From Marinobacter excellens HL-55 (GTDB lineage Bacteria; Pseudomonadota; Gammaproteobacteria; Pseudomonadales; Oleiphilaceae): DNA of 48,126 nt. Within the stretch, counting starts at the first letter, position 1; every line of letters begins with the position of its first letter. The position numbers and the translations under genes are program-made. Location of the stretch: contig LJZQ01000028.1 of assembly GCA_001314845.1 (NCBI GenBank), positions 1-48,126 on the forward strand. The letters run 5' to 3'. Positions 21,731 through 32,485 of the stretch are shown in pieces. The notes under the pieces are model-generated. The model was not told where the DNA came from and made no database searches. It saw only the letters and a list, made by a program, of their open reading frames with translations.

Positions 21731-22823
21731 GGGCGGCCTCCAGACAGTAATTCACGACTCTCTCCGTTGCATCAGGGCGGGCGACCGATCTGGACGCCTT
21801 CGCCATGTTCAGAATTCGTTCCCGGTTGGCAGCCAAGTCTCGCAAGGTTTCTGCCAGCACGTCCGGGGTCAGTTTTGACTGCGGGATCAAGATCGCAGCA
21901 CCCGCCTTGACCATGTGTTGAGCATTTTGCGTCTGGTGATCATCCACGGCGTGGGGAAATGGCACCAGCACGGCGCCAACGCCCGCCACACAGAGTTCTG
22001 ACACTGTCAGCGCTCCGGCACGGCAAACCACCAGATCGGCCCAACTGTAGGCGTCGGCCATGTCCCTTATAAACGGTTCGATACTGGCAGACACCCCGGC
22101 GGCCTCATAGGCGCTGCGAGCCGCGTCCAGATTCTTCTCTCCGCACTGGTGCCGGATTTCCGGCCGCTGCTGTTCCGGCAAAATTGCCAGCGCCTGTGGC
22201 AGTTGCTGATTGAATACCTGAGCACCCAGGCTGCCGCCAATCACCAGAACACGGACCGGGCCACTGCGGTTCTCTAAACGCTGTTCCGGTGCAGCAATTC
22301 CAGCAACTTCTTTGCGCACCGGGTTGCCGGTACAGCGGGTAACCACTTTGTCGCCAAAGCTGCCAGGAAACGCTTCCAGCACCGTGCTGGCAAACCGAGT
22401 CAGCAAACGATTGGTCATACCCGCAACGGCGTTCTGCTCATGAATCACCAGGGGCGTTTTCCGGAGCCAGGCCGCCACACCGCCCGGGCCGGTCACAAAT
22501 CCACCCATGCCCACAACACAGTCAGGCCTGATATGGCGCAGCACCGTGAAGGCCTCACCCAGCGCTCTCAACAGACGGAACGGGGCAAACAGCAACGCCA
22601 GCTTGCCTTTACCGCGCAGGCCCGAAATGTGAATCAGTGACAACCGGATCTCCGTGTCGCCGATCAAACGCTCTTCCATACCGCCCTTGGCGCCGAGCCA
22701 ATACACTTCATGGCCCTTTTCCTGCAACGCTCTGGCGGTGGCCAGTGCCGGAAACACGTGGCCACCGGTGCCACCCGCCATCATCAGGAAACGACGAGGA
22801 TTGGTCATAACAGCCTCAGTCAT
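21723..22823 (-). CDS. murG: UDP-GlcNAc:lipid I N-acetylglucosaminyltransferase
   Basis: GT28 glycosyltransferase at the inner face of the membrane, converting lipid I to lipid II. It has the G loops [12 protein letters not shown] near the N-terminus and [11 protein letters not shown] in the C-terminal UDP-GlcNAc domain, with [13 protein letters not shown]. Two starts are credible: ATG at 22823, overlapping the ftsW stop by eight bases with GGGGAGGGG upstream, or ATG at 22808 with GAGG five bases upstream. Anything further upstream is translated from within ftsW and is rejected. Confidence 0.96.
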
Positions 22824-24015
22824 AAACCGCCCCTCCCCGTGGTTCTTTTCTGGTGTTTTCAGAATCCATCCGGACTTTATCCAGGCGCTCCAGTTCCACC
22901 CTGGCCAGCACACCAATGCCGATACAGGTAATCAGCAAGCTTGATCCGCCGTAGCTGACTAGCGGTAAAGTCAGCCCCTTGGTGGGTAGCAGGCCGGTAC
23001 TCACCGCCATATTGATGCCCGCCTGCAACCCCATCAGCAGTGTCAGCCCGTAACTGAAACAGGCGCCAAACGGCATGCCTGCTTTCTCCGCTCGACGGGC
23101 AATCATGAATCCACTGACCACCATGGCGGTAAACAGCCCCAGCACAATTAACGAACCCAGCAAACCGAACTCTTCAGCGATGATGGCGAAGATAAAGTCA
23201 GTGTGGGCTTCTGGCAAAAAGAACAATTTTTGAATGGAATTGCCCAGGCCGACACCACCCCATTCACCTCGCCCGAAAGCAATAAGCGATTGGGTAAGCT
23301 GATAGCCAGTGTCGAACTGGTCTTTCCATGGATCCAGATAGCTCACCACCCGCTTTAATCGATACGGCTGAGTAGCCACCAGCACCGTACCGAGCACGAC
23401 CAGAACGCCCACCAGCGGTGCAAAGCGCGTCAGCCTGACGCCACTCAGAAAAATCATGCCCGCAGCCGCTGTCACCAGTACCACCGTGGCACCAAAATCC
23501 GGCTGAATGACCAACAACATGGACGCCACTCCAAGTACGATCAGTGGCTTAAAGAATCCCAGCCAGGTGTTGAGCAGCTCGTCCCGACGGCGCACCACAT
23601 AACCTGCCAGATAGGCAATCAGGCACAGCTTGGCGACTTCGGACACCTGAATATTAAACAGACCCAGCGGAATCCAGCGGGTGGAGCCATTCACCGTCCG
23701 CCCCATCGGCGTCAGCACCAGTACCAGCACCAACATTCCAATACCCAGCAGCAACCACCCGCTGCGCTCCCACCAAGACACCGGCACGTTAACGGCAATC
23801 AACGCCACAAAGCAGCCCAGTCCGGCAAAAATGATCTGACGGATCACATAGTGATAACTGTTGCCCATGGTGACGGCGGCCATATCCATGGAGGCAGACG
23901 AAATCATCACCACGCCCATCACCAGAAGCGCCACCGATGTCACTACCAACACGGCCAGCGGCTGAACCTCACCGGTCCAGGTTTGCTGACGATAGGCCCC
24001 TGCGTGGGTATGCAT
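22816..24015 (-). CDS. ftsW: Peptidoglycan polymerase FtsW
   Basis: SEDS-family glycosyltransferase that polymerises lipid II at the septum with its partner FtsI. The 399-residue protein has about ten membrane segments, the SEDS signature segments GRTVNGSTRWIPLG and DFIFAIIAEEFGLLG, and a C-terminal LPLVSYGGSSLL. The ATG at 24015 shares a base with the murD stop (TGATG), with GGAGG seven bases upstream; a GTG one codon earlier is possible. Confidence 0.96.
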   Translation of the reverse strand: MHTHAGAYRQQTWTGEVQPLAVLVVTSVALLVMGVVMISSASMDMAAVTMGNSYHYVIRQIIFAGLGCFVALIAVNVPVSWWERSGWLLLGIGMLVLVLVLTPMGRTVNGSTRWIPLGLFNIQVSEVAKLCLIAYLAGYVVRRRDELLNTWLGFFKPLIVLGVASMLLVIQPDFGATVVLVTAAAGMIFLSGVRLTRFAPLVGVLVVLGTVLVATQPYRLKRVVSYLDPWKDQFDTGYQLTQSLIAFGRGEWGGVGLGNSIQKLFFLPEAHTDFIFAIIAEEFGLLGSLIVLGLFTAMVVSGFMIARRAEKAGMPFGACFSYGLTLLMGLQAGINMAVSTGLLPTKGLTLPLVSYGGSSLLITCIGIGVLARVELERLDKVRMDSENTRKEPRGGAVYD

Positions 24016-25355
24016 CACAGCGCCTCCACCAGGGCACGGAACTGATCGCCGCGATCGTTGTAATCCCGGAACATGTCAAAGCTGGCGCAAGCGGGCGACA
24101 ACAACACCCGGTCGCCCACCAAGGCCAGGCCTTGGGCCTGCGCTACAGCACCAGCTAGCGAGTCAGCTCTGGCGATCGCAACGTCTTCTGGCAACGTTTG
24201 TGCGATGGCATCCGCATCGCGACCGATCAGCACCACGGCGCGACAATGGCAGTGAACGGGCTCCGCCAGCGGGGTAAAGTCAGCGCCCTTTCCGTCACCA
24301 CCGGCAATCAGAATCATTTTGCCCTGCTCTGGCACCAGGCTTTCGATCGCTGCGACCGTGGCGCCAACGTTGGTGCCCTTTGAATCGTTGATGTAATCCA
24401 CACCGTCCAGATTGCGCACAAACTCGCACCGATGCGGCAGCCCCCGGAATGCCCGGGCCGCCTGAAGCATGGCCGCCATGGGCAAACCGGCAGCCTGGCC
24501 CAAAGCCAGCGCCGCCATGACGTTGCTGATATTGTGTCGTCCAAGCAGCTGCAACTCGCTGGCCAACAAGAGATTGTCGAAACCGAACGTAATCCAGGTA
24601 CCCTGATCGTCATCCCGAGTGCTGAAGGTTTCCGGGTTAACCCGGTTAAAACCGAAGCAGACAAACCGAAGGTTATCTCGGGCCATCGGCGTGCTCAGGG
24701 CGTCGTCCAGATTGACCACGGCATTCCTGCTGCCTCGATAGACCCGCTGCTTGGCCTGGAAGTAGGCCATTTTGTCCGGGTAACGATCCATGTGATCGTC
24801 ACTGATGTTTAAGACCGTTGCGACCTCGGCACTCAGTTCATCCGTGGTCTCCAGCTGAAAGCTCGACAACTCCAGCACATAGAGGTCAGCTCCTTTGCCA
24901 AGCAGATCCAGCGCCGGCGTTCCAATATTGCCACCCACCTGCACCTTGCGACCTGCGGCTTTCGCCATTTCTCCGACCAGGGTGGTCACGGTGGTTTTGC
25001 CGTTTGAGCCGGTGATCGCGATGATTGGAGCGTCTGCCGCTGCGGCAAACAGATCAATGTCACCACGAATGCTTGCACCCTTGGCAGCCGCACCGGCAAT
25101 GGCAGGCTCCGCAACGCTGATACCGGGGCTCACGACCAGTTCGCTAAACCCGGCAAACACACTGTGGTCGAACTCGCCCAGGTAAACCGGCACATCTGGC
25201 CAGCCCTGCTGCAACTCCTGCAAGCCGGGTGGATTTTGCCGGCTGTCTGCCACCGCAACATCCCGGCCTTGTTCGGACAGATAGCGCGCGCAGGAGAGCC
25301 CGGTTTTACCGAGCCCTACCACCAATGTGCGACGATCCGATACAATGACACTCAT
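24015..25355 (-). CDS. murD: UDP-N-acetylmuramoyl-L-alanine--D-glutamate ligase
   Basis: Adds D-Glu to UDP-MurNAc-L-Ala. The 446-residue product has the N-terminal VVGLGKTGLSCARYL, the ATP loop ITGSNGKTTVTTL, NISDDHMDRY, and YINDSKGTNVGATVAAIES with FTPLAEPV in the C-terminal domain. It is preceded by mraY with a 15-base gap and followed by ftsW at a one-base overlap. Confidence 0.97.
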   Translation of the reverse strand: MSVIVSDRRTLVVGLGKTGLSCARYLSEQGRDVAVADSRQNPPGLQELQQGWPDVPVYLGEFDHSVFAGFSELVVSPGISVAEPAIAGAAAKGASIRGDIDLFAAAADAPIIAITGSNGKTTVTTLVGEMAKAAGRKVQVGGNIGTPALDLLGKGADLYVLELSSFQLETTDELSAEVATVLNISDDHMDRYPDKMAYFQAKQRVYRGSRNAVVNLDDALSTPMARDNLRFVCFGFNRVNPETFSTRDDDQGTWITFGFDNLLLASELQLLGRHNISNVMAALALGQAAGLPMAAMLQAARAFRGLPHRCEFVRNLDGVDYINDSKGTNVGATVAAIESLVPEQGKMILIAGGDGKGADFTPLAEPVHCHCRAVVLIGRDADAIAQTLPEDVAIARADSLAGAVAQAQGLALVGDRVLLSPACASFDMFRDYNDRGDQFRALVEAL

Positions 25356-25370
25356 AATCGTTTCAATTTC

Positions 25371-26456
25371 CTATCGGATTTTCAGACTGGCCAGGCCAAT
25401 CAGGACCAGAACCACAGTAATCACCCAGAACCGCACGATAACCCGCGGCTCAGGCCAACCTTTCAACTCAAAGTGATGGTGCAGCGGCGCCATCCGGAAG
25501 ATGCGACGCCCGGTCAACCGGTACGACGCCACTTGCAAAATCACCGAGATGGTCTCCATCACAAACACACCGCCCATGATGAACAGCACGATTTCCTGGC
25601 GCACGATAACCGCCACTACCCCCAGTGCCGCTCCAAGCGCCAGCGCACCCACATCACCCATGAACACCTGGGCCGGATAGGTGTTGAACCAGAGAAAACC
25701 AAGCCCGGCGCCAACCAGTGCGCAACAGAAGATGATCAATTCACCCGCACCCGGTAAATGCGGGATCAACAGATAATTGGCGAACTGCGCATGGCCGGAC
25801 ATATAAGCGAAGATAGCCAGGGCCCCGGCGACCATAACCGTTGGCATAATCGCCAGACCATCCAGGCCATCCGTCAGGTTGACCGCATTACTGCTGCCGA
25901 CAATCACGAAGTAGGTCAGCAAAATGAACATGACCGGCCCGAGCGTCAGCGAGACATTTTTCAGGAACGGCAGGTAAAGCGAGGTTTCCTGGGGCAAGGT
26001 GGCGGTGGTGTAGAGCACTACCGCAGCGGCAGCGCCAATCAGCGACTGCCAGAAATACTTCCAGCGCCCGGGCAGCCCACGAGGATTGCGCTCTACCACC
26101 TTGCGGTAATCGTCCACCCAGCCAATTGCGCCAAACAGCAGGGTAACCAGCAACACGACCCACACGTAGCGATTGCTCAGGTCTGCCCACAAGAGCGTTG
26201 AGATGGCGATCGCCACCAGAATCAGGGCACCGCCCATGGTGGGCGTGCCGGCTTTACTGAGGTGGGTTTGCGGGCCGTCATCCCGCACCGCCTGGCCGAT
26301 CTGGTACTGGCTCAACTTGCGAATCATTACCGGGCCGATCAGCAACGAAATCATCAGGGCCGTCAAAACCCCCATAATCGCGCGCACCGTCAGGTACTGA
26401 AATACCGTCAGGGCGGAAAAGTACTGCGATAAAAGCTCTGTCAGCCAGAACAGCAT
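25371..26456 (-). CDS. mraY: Phospho-N-acetylmuramoyl-pentapeptide transferase
   Basis: Inner-membrane enzyme transferring phospho-MurNAc-pentapeptide to undecaprenyl phosphate to give lipid I. The 361-residue protein has ten predicted membrane segments, the cytoplasmic motifs [41 protein letters not shown] and a terminal [15 protein letters not shown] (histidine-rich loop), all with the catalytic Asp/His residues intact. The start overlaps the murF stop by 16 bases. Confidence 0.98.
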   Translation of the reverse strand: MLFWLTELLSQYFSALTVFQYLTVRAIMGVLTALMISLLIGPVMIRKLSQYQIGQAVRDDGPQTHLSKAGTPTMGGALILVAIAISTLLWADLSNRYVWVVLLVTLLFGAIGWVDDYRKVVERNPRGLPGRWKYFWQSLIGAAAAVVLYTTATLPQETSLYLPFLKNVSLTLGPVMFILLTYFVIVGSSNAVNLTDGLDGLAIMPTVMVAGALAIFAYMSGHAQFANYLLIPHLPGAGELIIFCCALVGAGLGFLWFNTYPAQVFMGDVGALALGAALGVVAVIVRQEIVLFIMGGVFVMETISVILQVASYRLTGRRIFRMAPLHHHFELKGWPEPRVIVRFWVITVVLVLIGLASLKIR

Positions 26457-27838
26457 GTTTTGTTCACCTTTGTCTGAATTCCCTCCACCACGCGATCCAT
26501 GGCAGAACTGCGAGAACCTTTTACCAGTACGGTTACTGGTCCCTGACTGCCACTCACGATGGCATCTACGGCCTGGTCATGGCTCTGAAATATCTCTGCA
26601 CCGGCACCAAAACCCGCTGCATAACTCTCACCACCAGCGCCAACAACCAGCAAGCGGTCAATGCCCCGAGCCTTGGCGTGAGCACCAACGTCCCGATGTA
26701 AGGCGTCGGTGTCCGGTCCTAGCTCTGCCATGGCGCCGAAAACCGCCATCCGAATCCCCGGATAGCCCGCCAGCACATCCACGGCCGCTTTCATGGACGA
26801 AGGATTAGCGTTGTAACTGTCATCGATCAGGGTAAATCCGGCCACTGGCCTGAGCACCTCCAACCGGCCCTTCACCGCCTGAACACTGCGCAAGCCATCA
26901 ACGACCTGCTGATCGGTCGCACCGAGGGCACGGCAGGCGGCCAGAGCCATCAGTCCATTGGCAATGTTGTGCTCACCCGCGAGCGGAATATGCACCTGGC
27001 ATTGCCAGCCATCCGGGCCGTGCACCTGCACGTCAAAACCTTGTTCTGCGGCTTTACTGACCGCAGCGCGGTAATCCGCGTCCGGATGCCCGGAACCGGA
27101 CACGCCAATCACTTGCCGCTGACCGGCCCGCTCAACCCAGTCGCCAAAGGCCGGGTCATCGTGGTTCAACACCACCACCCCGTCGCTCGACACGCCATCG
27201 ATAATCTCGCCCTTGGCGATCACGATGTTCTGGTAACTGCCGAAGCCTTCAAGGTGAGCCTGGCCAGCATTGGTCAGAATCGCCACGTCCGGCCGCACCA
27301 TCGCAACGGTGTGGGCAATCTCACCCAAGCCACTGGCACCGAGCTCGATGGCGCCGTAACGATGCTCAGGGGCCAGCCGGAACAAGGTCAACGGCACACC
27401 GATGTGGTTGTTCAGATTGCCCTCGGTGGCCAGGGTAGAACCCATACCCGCCAGAATCGCCGAGGTCATTTGCCGGACGGTGGTTTTACCGCTGCTCCCG
27501 GTAATGGCAACAAACTGCGCACAGCTCTCATTGCGGTTTGCCGAGGCCAGTTGTGCCAGGGCATTTACCGTGTCTGGCACAACCAGTTGCGGCATGCTGA
27601 CCGCGCTATTAGTGGTATCCACCACTGCCGCGACTGCACCCTGCGCCTGTGCCCGGGCAAGAAATTCATGGCCATCAAAACGCTCGCCTCGCAAGGCGAC
27701 AAACAGCTGGCCTGCACCGACACTGCGGCTGTCTGTCGACACACCGCTAAACGTCGTCGACTCAACATCCGCCCTGGCACCGGCAACAGCGGCCTGCAGC
27801 CATTCGTGGGCCTCGGCCAGCGAAAAGGCGCGCATCAT
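26441..27838 (-). CDS. murF: UDP-MurNAc-tripeptide--D-alanyl-D-alanine ligase
   Basis: Adds D-Ala-D-Ala (made by Ddl) to the tripeptide. The 465-residue product has [20 protein letters not shown], the ATP loop [27 protein letters not shown], and [16 protein letters not shown], all diagnostic. Its ATG overlaps the murE stop (ATGA); a second ATG follows directly. The stop lies inside mraY. The last residues (NKTCCSG) are read from the mraY start region. Confidence 0.97.
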   Translation of the reverse strand: MMRAFSLAEAHEWLQAAVAGARADVESTTFSGVSTDSRSVGAGQLFVALRGERFDGHEFLARAQAQGAVAAVVDTTNSAVSMPQLVVPDTVNALAQLASANRNESCAQFVAITGSSGKTTVRQMTSAILAGMGSTLATEGNLNNHIGVPLTLFRLAPEHRYGAIELGASGLGEIAHTVAMVRPDVAILTNAGQAHLEGFGSYQNIVIAKGEIIDGVSSDGVVVLNHDDPAFGDWVERAGQRQVIGVSGSGHPDADYRAAVSKAAEQGFDVQVHGPDGWQCQVHIPLAGEHNIANGLMALAACRALGATDQQVVDGLRSVQAVKGRLEVLRPVAGFTLIDDSYNANPSSMKAAVDVLAGYPGIRMAVFGAMAELGPDTDALHRDVGAHAKARGIDRLLVVGAGGESYAAGFGAGAEIFQSHDQAVDAIVSGSQGPVTVLVKGSRSSAMDRVVEGIQTKVNKTCCSG

Positions 27839-29319
27839 GCCACACCTCCATTTAGCTTCAGAAGGTGGCGCACCTGCTCGGCATCACTGAAAGGAAGCTT
27901 TTGTCCGCCGATTTCCTGCCAGGCCTCATGGCCTTTGCCGGCGATCAGCACCAAATCATCCGGGCCTGCCATGGCGACGGCGGCCGCTATAGCCTCGGCC
28001 CGGTCATGAATAATCTGATAGCCGGCCGCACTGGAAAAGCCGACCGCAATGTCGCTGACAATCCGTGCCGGGTCTTCGGAGCGCGGATTGTCATCAGTAA
28101 CGATGACCACATCGGCTCTGTGCTCGGCTTCGCGAGCCATGTCCGGACGCTTGCCGGGGTCCCGGTCACCACCGCATCCGAAAACACAAATAAGCTTTCC
28201 TTCAACGTGCGGCCGCAATGCTGCCAGAGCATTCGCCAAGGCATCCGACGTGTGGGCATAATCCACAACCACCTGTTTGCCGCCTGCGCCGGTGAAACGC
28301 TCAAGCCGACCGGGCGGCGGTGCCAGGTTGGCCGTTGCTGCCACCGCACGGTCAACCGGCACGCCAAGAGTCAGTACGGTCGCCAGTGCCGCCAGCACAT
28401 TACTGGCATTGAAGCTGCCCAGGAGTGGCACCTGCAGATCAAACTCGCCCCACTGACCATCAACCCGCGCACGAAAACCAGTCGCGACCGGTGCGAAGTC
28501 TTTCAGCCACAGCTCGGTCTGGGCCTCATGGAGGCTGTAACGAACCCGATCACACTGCCCGTCGAGCTGTTCGAAAAGTTGGCGGCCGAAAGGGTCGTCA
28601 AAATTGATCACAGAAAAATGCAATTCTTCGCGCTGGAACAGCCTGGCCTTGGCTTCACCATAGGCCTCCATCGTGCCGTGATAATCCAGATGATCACGGG
28701 TCAGATTGGTGAACACCGCACCTGTCATGGTCAATTTGTCAATGCGCCCCTGATCGAGCGCATGAGACGACACTTCCATGACAGCAGCCCGGCCACCCTC
28801 GTTACGAATGCGGTTAATGACCCGGTTGACCTGGACCACATCCGGCGTGGTATGCGAGGCTGGCTGCAGCTTGCCCGGCATGCCATAACCCAAGGTGCCC
28901 AGCACGCCGCAGGGCGTTCCGGTTTCTCGCAACAGTTGGGCGATGTACTGAGTAACCGAGGTTTTACCATTGGTGCCTGTCACGCCAATCAGGCGCAGGT
29001 GACGCGACGGATGCTCAAAAAAGCGATCAGCAATTCGACCCAACTGCGACCGAAGACCAACCACCGGCACGATCAGCGCTCCGTGGCGCTCATGACACTC
29101 TCTCGCCTCAAAGGCTTCCAGAAGAATGGCCGTGGCACCGGCAGCAATAGCCTGTTCGACGTAATGGTCAGGCCCGGTTTTCGAACCCGCCAACGCGATA
29201 AACGCATCGCCCGGAGCGACCGACCGACTGTCTGTCTGCAAGCCGTGAATCGTGACATCAAACACCGATGGCACGTCGACAATACCCTGTAATAAATTAC
29301 TGATGGAGGTGATGCACAT
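27835..29319 (-). CDS. murE: UDP-MurNAc-L-alanyl-D-glutamate--meso-diaminopimelate ligase
   Basis: Adds the third stem residue. The 494-residue product has GLQTDSRSVAPGDAFIAL, the ATP loop GVTGTNGKTSVTQ, TNLTRDHLDYHG, and DDNPRSEDP. The DNPR motif marks meso-diaminopimelate specificity, as opposed to lysine, in agreement with a Gram-negative wall. The ATG at 29319 has AGAGG eight bases upstream and is four bases after the ftsI stop; a start at 29370 would lie in ftsI and is rejected. Confidence 0.97.
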   Translation of the reverse strand: MCITSISNLLQGIVDVPSVFDVTIHGLQTDSRSVAPGDAFIALAGSKTGPDHYVEQAIAAGATAILLEAFEARECHERHGALIVPVVGLRSQLGRIADRFFEHPSRHLRLIGVTGTNGKTSVTQYIAQLLRETGTPCGVLGTLGYGMPGKLQPASHTTPDVVQVNRVINRIRNEGGRAAVMEVSSHALDQGRIDKLTMTGAVFTNLTRDHLDYHGTMEAYGEAKARLFQREELHFSVINFDDPFGRQLFEQLDGQCDRVRYSLHEAQTELWLKDFAPVATGFRARVDGQWGEFDLQVPLLGSFNASNVLAALATVLTLGVPVDRAVAATANLAPPPGRLERFTGAGGKQVVVDYAHTSDALANALAALRPHVEGKLICVFGCGGDRDPGKRPDMAREAEHRADVVIVTDDNPRSEDPARIVSDIAVGFSSAAGYQIIHDRAEAIAAAVAMAGPDDLVLIAGKGHEAWQEIGGQKLPFSDAEQVRHLLKLNGGVA

Positions 29320-29323
29320 GGCG

Positions 29324-31111
29324 CTAACCTCTCTCTCCGGAGGCTGCCTGGGGCGGCTTCGCCCCGCCAACTTCCAGTTCAGGCTTCACATTCAGCAGTC
29401 GCAGTGCGTCTCCCATCACCCGGGCAAATACCGGGGCGGCCACTTCACCGCCGTAGTATTCCCCGGACTGGGGCGCATCAACGGCCACAACCGTTACAAT
29501 TCGTGGATCGTCAATCGGAGCCATACCGGCAAAGATCGCCTTGTACTGACTCTTTTCGTATCCCTGAGCACCAACAAGATGCACCGTCCCTGTTTTGCCA
29601 CCAGCCGCGTAAAGCCCCGGCTGACCACGACCGCCAGTGCCACGCGAAACCGCCTCTTTCAGCATGCTACGCACCGCCAGAGTCACATCTTCACTCAACA
29701 CCCGCTGCCCCGGAGGCGGCACGCTCTGCTTCATCAGACTCAGGGGATACCGTGTTCCGCCATTGGCAATTACCATATAAGCTTGGGCCAATTGCAGCGC
29801 ATTCACGCTCATGCCATAACCGTATGACAGCGTGGACTCTTCCACGGGCCGCCACTTGGGCGGTGCAGGCAAAACGCCAACAGCTTCGCCGGGGAAGCCG
29901 ATTCCGGTGGCCTGCCCCAGGCCGACGCGAGCGAACAGATTCCTCAACACATCACCGCCCAGCTCGGTGGCAATGAGGCTGACACCCACATTGCTTGATT
30001 TGACCACCATTTCGGTCAAATCCATGGCTCCGTAGTTGCGCGCGTCCCGGATCGTAAAACGGCCAAACCGGCGAAAGCCGGGTGATGTATCGATGGTACT
30101 GTCCGCCTGATACTTGCCGGTCTCAAGAGCCGCTGCGATGGTGATGGGCTTGATCGTCGAGCCAGGCTCGAACAGATCGGTAATCGCCTTGTTGCGCATA
30201 GTGTCCGCGGACAACTGCGCCCTGTCATTGGGGTTGTATGAACCTTGATTAACCATGGCCAATACTTCGCCAGTATCCACATCCAGCATCACTAGAGTGC
30301 CGCCACGAGCGTTGTGGGCAGAAACCACAGCTTTGAGCTCGCGGTAGGCCAGATATTGCAGTCGCAAATCAATACTCAGTTCAAGGTCACGACCGGCCCG
30401 GGCATCACGAATCAGCATCAGATCCTTGATCACACGCCCTCGGTTATCCTTCAGGACACGTTTCGCACCAGGCTTACCTGTGAGCCAGTCGTTGTATGCC
30501 AGTTCAATACCTTCCTGGCCCAGTTCATCGATATTGGTAAAACCAACCACATGCGCCGTCACTTCACCGGCCGGGTAATAACGGCGATACTCCTGACGGG
30601 CATAAATGCCACCAATGCCCAGTTCCAGAGCCTCACGGGCCAGGCTGGGCTGCACTTTCCGGCGAAGATAAATAAACTCACGGCCAGCAAACGTTCGAAG
30701 GCGCTCCCTCAGAGCGCCTTCTGTCATTCCCAGCACACGGGCCAGACCGGCAAGCCTTGGATCATCAGGATCGGTTTCGGAAGGGTTTGCCCAGAGCGTC
30801 TGTACCGGCGTGCTCACTGCCAGCGGCTCGCCATGGCGGTCAGTTACCACGCCACGATGAGCATCAATCGACTCAACCCGTATGGTCCGGACGTCTCCCT
30901 GCTGGCGTAGGAATTCGTTATCGACTACATGCAGGTCCACCAGACGCCAGCCAATGCCCAGCATGACCAGCAGGAACACGCCCAGCACCGAGCCAAAACG
31001 CCAGGCTTTTAACCCCGCGAACAAGCGCTGTTGCCAGTTTGCTGCCTGCTTTCCCTGACCAGACAAATCGATCACCCTGATGTACTTGTTATAGTCGTTA
31101 TCTCGCCGCAA
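29324..31111 (-). CDS. ftsI: Septal peptidoglycan transpeptidase FtsI (PBP3)
   Basis: Class B penicillin-binding protein that cross-links septal peptidoglycan, working with FtsW. About 40-56 is the single membrane anchor, followed by the pedestal domain and the transpeptidase domain with FEPGSTIK (nucleophile S318, K321), SSN (372-374) and KTG (506-508). Numbering assumes the start at 31111, which is a TTG overlapping ftsL by 14 bases; the first alternative is a GTG at 31075. Neither has a good ribosome-binding site, so the N-terminus is uncertain. Confidence 0.96.
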   Translation of the reverse strand: MRRDNDYNKYIRVIDLSGQGKQAANWQQRLFAGLKAWRFGSVLGVFLLVMLGIGWRLVDLHVVDNEFLRQQGDVRTIRVESIDAHRGVVTDRHGEPLAVSTPVQTLWANPSETDPDDPRLAGLARVLGMTEGALRERLRTFAGREFIYLRRKVQPSLAREALELGIGGIYARQEYRRYYPAGEVTAHVVGFTNIDELGQEGIELAYNDWLTGKPGAKRVLKDNRGRVIKDLMLIRDARAGRDLELSIDLRLQYLAYRELKAVVSAHNARGGTLVMLDVDTGEVLAMVNQGSYNPNDRAQLSADTMRNKAITDLFEPGSTIKPITIAAALETGKYQADSTIDTSPGFRRFGRFTIRDARNYGAMDLTEMVVKSSNVGVSLIATELGGDVLRNLFARVGLGQATGIGFPGEAVGVLPAPPKWRPVEESTLSYGYGMSVNALQLAQAYMVIANGGTRYPLSLMKQSVPPPGQRVLSEDVTLAVRSMLKEAVSRGTGGRGQPGLYAAGGKTGTVHLVGAQGYEKSQYKAIFAGMAPIDDPRIVTVVAVDAPQSGEYYGGEVAAPVFARVMGDALRLLNVKPELEVGGAKPPQAASGERG

Positions 31112-31502
31112 CCGGCGACATCAGAGGCACCAGAACAATATCCTCGCGTCCTGGCACCACCATATTGAAACGCTCTGCAGCAAGGTGCTCGACACGCCCG
31201 TGGGCGCTCAGCGCACTTTGCTCAAGCAGCAATTGACTCCATTCCCGTTGGTATCCGTCACGAGCCTGCTGCAGACCGGATAGCGTGTTGAACAGCTCCC
31301 GGTTTTCATGGGCACTGACAACCACTCCGATGGCCGACAGCATCAGCACCGCCACCAGGCCCAACGTGATCAGCACCCGGGTTTCGCGTGTGGTGTCAAA
31401 TACCTGCCGTGACAGACGTACAGCCGTGGCCACGCCTTCCCGAACCCGCTGCTTGCTGATCCCGGTGATCTTAGTCGGTTGTTCGATGGCTACCGCGCCC
31501 AT
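31098..31502 (-). CDS. ftsL: Cell division protein FtsL
   Basis: Small bitopic protein of the FtsQLB divisome complex. The 134-residue product has a cytoplasmic tail (1-43), one membrane helix at about 44-62 (ITLGLVAVLMLSAIGVVVSA), and a periplasmic coiled coil (LFNTLSGLQQARDGYQREW onward). Sequence conservation in FtsL is low, so identity rests on topology and on the position between rsmH and ftsI. The gap after rsmH is 26 bases. Confidence 0.9.
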   Translation of the reverse strand: MGAVAIEQPTKITGISKQRVREGVATAVRLSRQVFDTTRETRVLITLGLVAVLMLSAIGVVVSAHENRELFNTLSGLQQARDGYQREWSQLLLEQSALSAHGRVEHLAAERFNMVVPGREDIVLVPLMSPVAAR

Positions 31503-31528
31503 AGCGTCGCGCTCCCCTGCGATTTCAA

Positions 31529-32485
31529 TTAATTGATCCGTCGTTCCAGAACCCGCATCACTGCGCTGCGAGCCCGAACGTTCTCGGTAATTTCCTGCTC
31601 ATTGGCTTTGCTGGCCTTACCCACCAGCACATAATCTGACCTTTCCTGATCCGCCGTCACCGGCACACCTTTCGGAATCTGCGGCCCACGGGCCAGGTCC
31701 CGCATAAAACGTTTCACCAGACGGTCTTCAAGCGAGTGAAAACTGATCACCACCAGGCGCCCGCCCGGCGCCAACCGATCTATTGCTGACTTGAGGCCGA
31801 CCTCAAGATCCTCCAGCTCTCGATTGATAAAAATGCGGATCGCCTGAAACGTCCGGGTGGCCGGGTGCTTGTGCTTTTCTTTTTTCGGCACTGCCTCGGC
31901 GACCAATTCGGCCAACTGACGAGTCGTCTCAATGGCCTCTTCCTGCCGCTTGGCCACGATCAGCCGGGCAATACGACGCGAAAACCGCTCTTCACCATAG
32001 CGCCAGATCACATCGGCGATTTCCCGCTCATCGGCAACCGCCAACCATTGCGCCGCGCTCGGCGCCTGCTGCGGATTCATCCGCATGTCCAGTGGGCCGT
32101 TACGCATGAACGAAAAACCGCGAGCGGCGTCATCCAGCTGCGGTGACGACACGCCCAGATCCATCAGCACACCATTGACGGTGGGCCACTGCTGGCTGTC
32201 CAGCGCTTGCGACAACTCGGCGAACGACCCGTGGTACCAGCAAAACCGGGCATCGTCAGTTGCCAAAGCTCCAGCCGAGACAATGGCTTCAGGGTCTTTA
32301 TCAATACCCAGCAACTCACCCTGCTCATTCAGTTGACTGAGAATCAGACGGCTGTGACCACCGCGCCCGAAGGTTGCGTCGACATAACGCCCTGACGGGT
32401 CGCTGACCAGATAATCCACAGCCTCGTCCAGCAGAACGGAGCGATGCCTGAATCCGGGAACAGATGCTTGCTCAACCTTCTTCAT
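31529..32485 (-). CDS. rsmH: 16S rRNA (cytosine(1402)-N(4))-methyltransferase
   Basis: SAM-dependent methylation of C1402 in the ribosomal P site, partnered by RsmI (also in this window, 33627). The 318-residue product has [13 protein letters not shown], the SAM-binding [25 protein letters not shown], and [18 protein letters not shown] with [15 protein letters not shown] near the C-terminus. The ATG overlaps the mraZ stop by four bases. Confidence 0.97.
   Translation of the reverse strand: MKKVEQASVPGFRHRSVLLDEAVDYLVSDPSGRYVDATFGRGGHSRLILSQLNEQGELLGIDKDPEAIVSAGALATDDARFCWYHGSFAELSQALDSQQWPTVNGVLMDLGVSSPQLDDAARGFSFMRNGPLDMRMNPQQAPSAAQWLAVADEREIADVIWRYGEERFSRRIARLIVAKRQEEAIETTRQLAELVAEAVPKKEKHKHPATRTFQAIRIFINRELEDLEVGLKSAIDRLAPGGRLVVISFHSLEDRLVKRFMRDLARGPQIPKGVPVTADQERSDYVLVGKASKANEQEITENVRARSAVMRVLERRIN

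Noticed and set aside
27865..29292. 475-codon open frame opposite murE
   Set aside because: Long only because of codon bias on the murE strand; residues resemble no family and murE is complete.
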